From NCBI GenBank assembly GCA_035575035.1, contig DATLYH010000061.1:1-10432 (forward strand): 10,432 nucleotides of DNA, in the 5' to 3' direction. Origin of the DNA: DATLYH01 sp035575035 (lineage in GTDB: Bacteria; Planctomycetota; Planctomycetia; Gemmatales; Gemmataceae). Position numbers and translations under genes: made by a program. This document shows positions 5,748 through 10,432 of this stretch, one piece after another; within the stretch, counting starts at the first letter, position 1; each line of letters begins with the position of its first letter. The notes beneath the pieces were generated by a model. It ran no database searches and was not told the DNA's origin. It saw only the letters and a list, made by a program, of their open reading frames with translations.

Positions 5748-7040
5748 ATGGCGCACGAACGTTTAGGTGCCGTCCTCCGGCAGATGCGCACCCTCGGCCT
5801 GCGGGGGGATGCCGCCGGCGCCGACGACCTGCGGCTGCTGGAGCGCTTCGTCAACCAGCGCGACGAGGCCGCCTTTGAGGCCTTGCTGCGCCGGCACGGG
5901 CCGATGGTGCTCGGCATCTGCCGTCGCCTGCTGCCCGACCCCGATGATGCCGAGGACGCTTTTCAGGCCACCTTCCTCGTCCTGCTCAAGAAGGCCCGGT
6001 CCCTGGCGCGGCGGGAACTGCTCGCCAACTGGCTTTACGGCGTGGCCTACCGGACCGCGCTGCAGGCCCGGGGCCGGGCGGCCCGGCGGCGAGCCCGCCA
6101 GCGACCACTCCCGGCGGAGCCGGAGGCCGAATCTCCCGAGGACCCGGCCGGGCGCGACCTACGCCGACTGCTCGATGACGAGGTGAGCCGTCTGCCGTGG
6201 AAATATCGGGTGCTGGTCGTCGCCTGTTACCTGCAGGGCAAGACCCTCGAGGAGGCCGCCCGTTCCCTGGGCTGGCCGGTCGGCACCGTGTCGGGGCGGC
6301 TGGCCCGGGCGCGGGACCTGCTCCGGCGGCGGTTGACGCGCCGGGGAGCCGGCCCCTCCGCCGGGCTGCTGGCGGCCGTGCTCTCTCCGGACGCGGCGCC
6401 GGCAGTCCCCCCTTCCCTGGCTGCTTCTGCCCGGCAAGCCGCAACAACCCTGCTGGCCGGGGGGACAGTCTCCACCCCGGCGGGCGTGCTGATGAAAGGA
6501 GTACTACAGGCCATGTTCCTGACCAGGCTGAAAACCACCGTGGTCGTCCTGCTCGCGCTGGGCTTTCTGACCTCGGCGGCCGGTGCGTTCACGTATGCGA
6601 AACTGGTCGCGCGCCAGGAAGGGGGCAAGAAGCCGCCGGAAGCGAGACCGGCGGTCGAGCCCCAGGACAAGCAGGCCCGGCGGCCCGAGCCGCCGGTCAG
6701 GGCCCAGGAGAAGCTCCAAGGTCTGCTGAAGGCCCGCCTCCAGGCCGCCAAGACCGAGGTGGAGACGCGCACGCAGGAATTTCAGGCGGGAAGGTGTAGG
6801 CTTGATATTATGCTGGCGGCCCTGGAGCGCCTGCTGCGGGCCGAGCTGGAGATGAGCGACCGAAAGGCCGACCGAATCACCGCCTACCAGGGAAACTTGA
6901 CGCGGCTGAAGCAGATCGAGGACACATGCCAGGCACTGTTCCAGGCGGGAAGGTTGGGCACATCCGATATGGCCCAGGCGACCTATGCGCGGCTGGAGGC
7001 CGAGATCCTACTGGAGCGTGCCAAGGCCCAAGGACCATGA
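5748..7040 (+). CDS. ECF-type RNA polymerase sigma factor with membrane-anchored C-terminal domain
   Basis: A 430-aa protein. Residues about 41-113 are sigma region 2 (core binding and -10 recognition), with the hallmark DAEDAFQATFL at 67-77. Residues about 149-196 are region 4 (-35 recognition), with a helix-turn-helix in GKTLEEAARSLGWPVGTVSGRLARARDLL. A Pro/Ala-rich linker leads to a single transmembrane helix (about 261-281, TTVVVLLALGFLTSAAGAF). A charged linker follows, then an extracytoplasmic helical domain with two FQAGR repeats. Ordinary ECF factors are about 180-200 aa, so this belongs to the planctomycete class with long C-terminal extensions. Signal sensing is probably built into the same chain rather than a separate anti-sigma factor (inference). 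The ATG at 5748 is chosen because GAGGAGG at 5735-5741 lies 6 nt upstream; the ATG at 5742 abuts that site, and the frame's earlier ATGs lack one. It diverges from the DUF1553 operon. Confidence 0.9.
   Translation: MAHERLGAVLRQMRTLGLRGDAAGADDLRLLERFVNQRDEAAFEALLRRHGPMVLGICRRLLPDPDDAEDAFQATFLVLLKKARSLARRELLANWLYGVAYRTALQARGRAARRRARQRPLPAEPEAESPEDPAGRDLRRLLDDEVSRLPWKYRVLVVACYLQGKTLEEAARSLGWPVGTVSGRLARARDLLRRRLTRRGAGPSAGLLAAVLSPDAAPAVPPSLAASARQAATTLLAGGTVSTPAGVLMKGVLQAMFLTRLKTTVVVLLALGFLTSAAGAFTYAKLVARQEGGKKPPEARPAVEPQDKQARRPEPPVRAQEKLQGLLKARLQAAKTEVETRTQEFQAGRCRLDIMLAALERLLRAELEMSDRKADRITAYQGNLTRLKQIEDTCQALFQAGRLGTSDMAQATYARLEAEILLERAKAQGP
6780..6998 (+). repeat. Two-copy FQAGR helical repeat in the sigma factor C-terminus
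   Basis: Within the extracytoplasmic domain, FQAGRCRLDIMLAALERLL and FQAGRLGTSDMAQATYARLE start 53 codons apart. In both, an Ala-Glu pair follows FQAGR after 15 residues. The DNA shares 13 identical bases (6783-6795 and 6942-6954). The pattern of F-x-x-G-x(n)-L-x-x-A spaced along helices recalls the helical repeat of TolC-type outer membrane efflux proteins and predicts a paired-helix coiled-coil structure. It probably represents an old internal duplication. Confidence 0.6.
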
Positions 7041-7077
7041 CCACGGGCGGAAGGCAGTCACGGCGGGCCGTCGCGAC

Positions 7078-7106
7078 TTGCGATCCAGGAGCGGCGCCCT
7101 TACACT
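7078..7106 (+). promoter_or_regulatory. Weak candidate promoter for the FAD oxidoreductase gene
   Basis: TTGCGA (7078-7083) and TACACT (7101-7106) are 17 nt apart; each matches the sigma-70 consensus in 4 of 6 positions. The start point would be near 7113, about 32 nt before the GTG start. A 6-bp dyad (GGCGCC at 7093-7098 and 7107-7112) flanks the -10 box and could be an operator. The evidence is weak because only four positions of each box match. Confidence 0.28.
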
Positions 7107-7144
7107 GGCGCCGGGTCATCGATCTTCGATCCTGAAGGGCCCCC

Positions 7145-8764
7145 GTGAGCATCCCCTACGACGGTATCATTCTCGGCACCGGGCACAACGCCCTGGTCCT
7201 TCAAGCCTACCTGGTCCGCAGTGGGCTGCGCGTCATCAGTCTCGATCGGGCGGCGACCGCCGGTGGTGGCCTGGCCACCGAGGAGAACCCCCGCTACCCC
7301 GGCTTCCTGCACAACACCCACTCCTTCTTCCACCGCGCCCTGACCTCCCTCCCCTGGTACCGCGACCTGGAACTGGAGCGCCACGGCGCCCGCTATCTCG
7401 AGCCCGAGCTGAACGTCGCCCTTATCCTGCCCGACGGCCGGGCCCTGGAGTGGTGGACCGATCTTGACCGCACCGCCGCTTCCTTCGCCGAGTTCTCCTC
7501 CCGCGATGCCGCCGCCCTGCGCCGCTGGGTCGAGGAGTTCCGGCCCATCGTTGAGCACATCCTGATCCCCGAGGCGCAATCGCCGCCATTGCCGCCGGAG
7601 CACCGCCGGGCGCTGCTGGAGCGCTCGGCCCTGGGGCGGCGCTTGCTGGCTGTGCAGGAACTCTCGCCGCTGGAGTTTGTCCAGCAGGAATTCGAACATG
7701 ATGTCGTCCGGGCGGGGCTGCTCTTCTTCAACGGTCTGCGCGAGATCGACCTGCGGCTGAAGGGTTTTGGCCACGCCATCCCCGCCCTGCTAGCGGGACG
7801 GCACAAGGCGCAGATGTGCATCGGCGGGTCCGCCCGGCTGGCCGAGGCACTGATCCGCGACATCCGTGAGCACGGCGGCGAGGTCCGCACGGGAATCGAG
7901 CTGCGGGCCATCGTGACGCGGCAGGGCCGGGCGGTGGGGGTGGAACTGGCCGATGGCGAGCGCATCGAGGCGACGGGGTTCCTCGCCTCGGGATTGAATC
8001 CGCAGCAGACGTTCCTCGACCTGCTGCCGGCCGACGCCGCCCCGCCCGGGCTGCGGGAGAAGGCGGCCGGCTTCCGGTATAACCTGATCGCGCCGCTCTT
8101 CGCCCTTAACGTGGCCCTGAATGAGCCGCCGCGCTACCGTGCTGCCGAGCGAAGGCCCGAGCTGAACCAGGCGTTCATGGTCATCCTCGGTTTGGAGGGG
8201 CTGGACCACTTTCATCAGATGGTCGCCGCTCACGAGCGCGGCACCATCCCGCCGCCAATCATGTGGGGCGCCTGCCCGACACAATTTGACCCGAGCCAGG
8301 CCCCGCCCGGCAAACATACGGCGTTCATGTGGGAGAAACTCCCCTACGCGCTGCACGGCGACCCGCGGAACTGGGACACGGCCCAGGAGGCGCACGGGCG
8401 CCGGATGTTGGAGGTGTGGTCGCGCTTTGCCCCGAACCTGGCCGACGGCGCGGTGATCGACTGGTTCCCGCGCTCGCCGCTGGACACGGAACGCCGGCTG
8501 CCGAACATGGCCCGGGGTGATCTGCTCGTCGGCTCATTTGCCGGTGATCAGATCGGCTACAACCGGCCATTCGCCGGCGCGGGGCAATACCGCACTCCGG
8601 TGCCGGGATTGTACCTGTGCGGCGGCTCGACCCACCCGGGGGGCAACATCACCGGCCTGTGCGGCTACAACGCCGCCGCCGTCATCGTCGCCGACCTGGG
8701 GTTGGAGTTGTGGTGGGACCCGCCGCATGTCGAGGAAGCCTGGCAGGCGCTGGCCGACGGTTGA
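7145..8764 (+). CDS. PYROXD2/CrtI-like FAD-dependent oxidoreductase
   Basis: A 539-aa flavoprotein of the phytoene-desaturase-like NAD(P)/FAD oxidoreductase superfamily, closest by eye to the PYROXD2 branch. The N-terminal Rossmann motif is DGIILGTGHNALVLQAYLVRSG (residues 6-27), followed by D34 at the end of the second strand, which would bind the FAD ribose. A middle GG-SARLAEALIRDIREHGGEVRTG segment (about 227-246) matches the usual GGxxxLxxAL...GG stretch of the family. The C-terminal FAD motif is GLYLCGGSTHPGGNITGLCGYNAA (about 489-512). The third Gly of the classical GxGxxG is Ala (GTGHNA), a conservative change. The substrate is unknown; family members oxidise C-C or C-N bonds of hydrophobic compounds. 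Translation starts with GTG, 4 nt after GAAGGG. No signal peptide is seen, so it is probably cytoplasmic or membrane-associated. It lies 104 nt after the sigma factor gene. Full length and intact. Confidence 0.88.
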   Translation: MSIPYDGIILGTGHNALVLQAYLVRSGLRVISLDRAATAGGGLATEENPRYPGFLHNTHSFFHRALTSLPWYRDLELERHGARYLEPELNVALILPDGRALEWWTDLDRTAASFAEFSSRDAAALRRWVEEFRPIVEHILIPEAQSPPLPPEHRRALLERSALGRRLLAVQELSPLEFVQQEFEHDVVRAGLLFFNGLREIDLRLKGFGHAIPALLAGRHKAQMCIGGSARLAEALIRDIREHGGEVRTGIELRAIVTRQGRAVGVELADGERIEATGFLASGLNPQQTFLDLLPADAAPPGLREKAAGFRYNLIAPLFALNVALNEPPRYRAAERRPELNQAFMVILGLEGLDHFHQMVAAHERGTIPPPIMWGACPTQFDPSQAPPGKHTAFMWEKLPYALHGDPRNWDTAQEAHGRRMLEVWSRFAPNLADGAVIDWFPRSPLDTERRLPNMARGDLLVGSFAGDQIGYNRPFAGAGQYRTPVPGLYLCGGSTHPGGNITGLCGYNAAAVIVADLGLELWWDPPHVEEAWQALADG

Positions 8765-8831
8765 GGCCGCGGGGGGTAAAGTGGGGAGTGAGGGAACGCT
8801 GGGCCGCACGCGGCGGCCCCCTCACCCCCAA

Positions 8832-8860
8832 CCCCTCTCCCCCGCTTCGGGGGAGAGGGG
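8832..8860. repeat. C-rich/G-rich hairpin repeat between genes
   Basis: The arms 8832-8843 and 8849-8860 are exact reverse complements over 12 bases, and a further G-C pair (8844/8848) closes a 3-nt loop. The flanks CCCCTCACCCCCAA before and GTCAGAGG after give a weaker outer stem. It is of the same kind as the hairpin at 4550-4604: both begin CCCCTCACCC and have CCTCTCC / GGAGAGG core arms. It sits in the 114-nt gap after the FAD oxidoreductase stop. It could slow or end transcription, but no T-run follows, so a terminator is not claimed. Its G-rich right arm lies 18-30 nt before the next start codon. Confidence 0.8.
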
Positions 8861-8878
8861 GAGTCAGAGGGACAGACG

Positions 8879-9076
8879 ATGCGCAGCATTTACGACCTTA
8901 CCACCGAAGAGGCTTACCGCCTGGTCACGGAGCACTTCGGCCACGAGCTGCCGCCGCTGGAGGCCGTCGAGAACGAGGACTGGGGCCGCGACTACGTGCT
9001 GCAACACTTCCAGCTGCACACCCCTGAGGAATTGGCGGCCGTCGGCCTGACCTGGCAGCAGACGGAGGGCGCATGA
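8879..9076 (+). CDS. Small conserved-looking protein of unknown function
   Basis: A 65-aa acidic soluble protein that I do not recognise. It begins MRSIYDLTTEEAYRLVTEHFGHELP and contains a charged, aromatic-rich middle (NEDWGRDYVLQHFQLHTPEEL), suggesting three short helices; there is no Cys, membrane segment or signal peptide. It is called a gene for three reasons. The ATG at 8879 is preceded by a purine-rich AGAGGGA about 6 nt upstream. Its composition reads like a real protein and not like a shadow of another frame. Its TGA overlaps the ATG of the next gene as ATGA at 9073-9076, a hallmark of translational coupling. That coupling suggests it works with the enolase-superfamily enzyme, perhaps as a small partner or regulator, but the sequence does not say which. 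Confidence 0.68.
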   Translation: MRSIYDLTTEEAYRLVTEHFGHELPPLEAVENEDWGRDYVLQHFQLHTPEELAAVGLTWQQTEGA

Positions 9077-10432
9077 GCATCCATATCCGCGACGGCGACA
9101 TCCACCTGCTCGACATCCGCACCCGCATGCCGTTCAAGTACGGCATTGCCACCATGACCAGTACGCCTCACGCCTTTGTCCGCCTGCGGGTCGAGGTCGA
9201 GGGTAAACTCGCAATCGGCATCTCGGCTGACCACCTGCCGCCCAAGTGGTTCACCAAGGACCCGGCCCGGCCAATCGCCGACGAGGTGGCCGAGATGCTG
9301 CGCGTCATCGGACACGCCGTTGAGGTGGCACACGGCGTCCGCGGCGCCAGCGCGTTTGATGTCTGGCGGCAAGTGTGGGATGCGCAAGCCGAGTGGGGCC
9401 GGCGGCAGGGCCTGCCGCCGCTGCTGGTCCACTTCGGCACCTCGCTGATCGAGCGGGCCATGATCGAGGCCGTCTGCCGCGCTGCCGGCGAGCCGTTCGC
9501 CCACCTGCTGCGCGCCAACCGATTCGGCATCCGGCTCGGCGACATTCACCCGCCGCTGGAAGGCCGATCGCCCGCAGAGCTGCTGCCCGAACGGCCCAGC
9601 ACCGACATTCTCATCCGCCACACCGTCGGCCTGGCCGACCCACTCGTGGATGCCGACATTGCCCCCGAAGAGCGGCTCGATGACGGCCTGCCGCAGTCGC
9701 TGGCCGCGTGCATCCAGACGTATGGGCTGCGTCAGTTCAAGATCAAGGTCAGCGGCGACGTGGGCCGCGACCGCGACCGGCTCCGCCGCATCGCCGAGGT
9801 GATCGAGGCCCATGCGCCGGCCGACTACCGCTTCAGCTTCGACGGCAACGAACAGTTCCACTCGTTCGATGCTTTCCGCGTCTACTGGGATGACCTATCG
9901 GGGACCGAGGGGCTGCGGGATTTCTTCCGCCATCTCCGCTTCATTGAGCAGCCGCTCCACCGCGATCTTGCCCTGGAACCGGCGGTCGGGGAAATGATGC
10001 AGGCCCGCCCGGTCCCCGCGCGGATCATCATCGACGAGTCTGACGGCGACCTGGACAGCCTCCCCCGGGCGCTGAGCCTGGGCTACGCCGGCACCAGCCA
10101 CAAGAACTGCAAGGGAGTCTTCAAGGGAATCGCCAATCGTTGCCTGCTGGCCTTACGGGAGCGCGCGGACCGGTCCCGCCCCTACCTGATGACCGGGGAG
10201 GACCTGGCAAACATTGGCCCGGTCGCCCTGCTCCAGGACCTCGCGGTCTGTGCCACCCTCGGCCTGCAAGGGGTGGAGCGCAACGGCCACCATTACTTCG
10301 CCGGCCTGTCGATGTTCCCGGCCGACGTCCAGCAGCAGGTGCTGGCCATTCACGGCGACCTCTACCACCCCAGCCGCGACGGCTGGCCAACGCTTGCCAT
10401 TCGGGATGGCTCCGTCCGGGTGGGTTCCGTGG
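9073..10432 (+). CDS. Enolase-superfamily enzyme, muconate-lactonizing type (3' end missing)
   Basis: An open frame from the ATG at 9073 to the window end, 453 codons without a stop; the gene continues beyond. The N-terminal part (SIHIRDGDIHLLDIRTRMPFKYG) is a capping domain. The barrel domain carries the active-site set of the muconate lactonizing subgroup: FKIKV with K223/K225; metal ligands D257 (FDGNEQF), E292 (FIEQPL) and D321/E322 (IIIDESDGD); and a Lys on the opposite face, K344 or K347 (GTSHKNCKG). These enzymes abstract a proton next to a carboxylate, with Mg2+ stabilising the enolate, to catalyse cycloisomerisation, dehydration or epimerisation. The exact reaction is open: muconate-like lactonisation, o-succinylbenzoate synthesis and dipeptide or N-acylamino acid racemisation all use this residue set. 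The protein already exceeds the usual 350-400 aa. The ATGA overlap with the 65-aa gene supplies the start. Cytoplasmic, no signal peptide. Confidence 0.87.
   Translation, partial: MSIHIRDGDIHLLDIRTRMPFKYGIATMTSTPHAFVRLRVEVEGKLAIGISADHLPPKWFTKDPARPIADEVAEMLRVIGHAVEVAHGVRGASAFDVWRQVWDAQAEWGRRQGLPPLLVHFGTSLIERAMIEAVCRAAGEPFAHLLRANRFGIRLGDIHPPLEGRSPAELLPERPSTDILIRHTVGLADPLVDADIAPEERLDDGLPQSLAACIQTYGLRQFKIKVSGDVGRDRDRLRRIAEVIEAHAPADYRFSFDGNEQFHSFDAFRVYWDDLSGTEGLRDFFRHLRFIEQPLHRDLALEPAVGEMMQARPVPARIIIDESDGDLDSLPRALSLGYAGTSHKNCKGVFKGIANRCLLALRERADRSRPYLMTGEDLANIGPVALLQDLAVCATLGLQGVERNGHHYFAGLSMFPADVQQQVLAIHGDLYHPSRDGWPTLAIRDGSVRVGSV

Noticed and set aside
6197..6799. A 200-codon + strand frame inside the sigma factor gene, and - strand frames at 6227-6772 and 7100-7774.
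   Set aside because: They are low-complexity Arg/Gly/Pro/Ala-rich shadows overlapping the sigma factor and oxidoreductase genes, which have clear domains.
8832..8860. The strong hairpin after the FAD oxidoreductase as an intrinsic terminator.
   Set aside because: It lacks a T-run and belongs to a repeat family with a copy inside a coding region, so it is annotated as a repeat only.
8992..9861. A 289-codon open frame on the - strand.
   Set aside because: It is antisense to the enolase-superfamily gene, whose catalytic residues are all present in the + frame. The - frame has no recognisable motifs.
1..10432. tRNA, rRNA, riboswitch, insertion sequence or phage genes.
   Set aside because: No cloverleaf, rRNA-like stretch, transposase or integrase motif, or phage structural gene was seen while reading both strands; a covariance-model search could still find a small RNA.

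Overview
The window looks like chromosomal DNA of a planctomycete, most likely a Gemmata-like lineage. Its coding sequence is GC-rich. It carries two protein families that are hallmarks of that phylum: a PSCyt1/DUF1549/DUF1553 cytochrome-type protein and a Tat-exported DUF1501 protein. It also has an extended ECF sigma factor with its own membrane segment, and palindromic repeats of a type scattered through such genomes. The taxonomic call is inference from gene content; no marker gene is present.

Layout. (1) Positions 1-133 hold the last 43 codons of an MFS-type transporter on the + strand, which converges on the next operon. (2) Positions 342-5527 on the - strand form one compact operon, read from 5527 downwards: a 998-aa secreted DUF1549/DUF1553 protein, an 83-aa small protein, a 151-aa retropepsin-like aspartic protease and a 479-aa DUF1501 protein. 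The gaps are 18 nt, a 4-nt ATGA overlap, and 27 nt. A good sigma-70-like promoter for it lies at 5634-5663. (3) Diverging from it, 5748-7040 (+) encodes a sigma factor fused to a transmembrane helix and an extracytoplasmic helical domain. (4) Positions 7145-8764 (+) encode a PYROXD2/CrtI-like FAD oxidoreductase. (5) A 65-aa unknown protein (8879-9076) overlaps by ATGA an enolase-superfamily enzyme of the muconate-lactonizing type (9073 to the window end, incomplete).

How the parts may work together. The DUF1553 and DUF1501 proteins are normally direct neighbours and are thought to act together outside the cytoplasm. Here a two-gene protease module sits between them without breaking the operon. 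The divergent sigma factor carries its sensor-like domain on the same chain, so it could act without a separate anti-sigma factor and is a candidate regulator of the operon. The oxidoreductase and the enolase-like enzyme look metabolic; their substrates cannot be read from sequence.

The most unusual structural signal is a set of palindromic repeats. One is a perfect 31-nt inverted repeat (3076-3106 / 3160-3190). A second, of another family, is a 55-nt near-perfect hairpin (4550-4604). Both lie in frame inside the same DUF1549/DUF1553 gene and are translated as extra peptide segments. A relative of the second lies between genes at 8832-8860. This resembles the protein-invading palindromic elements known from Rickettsia.
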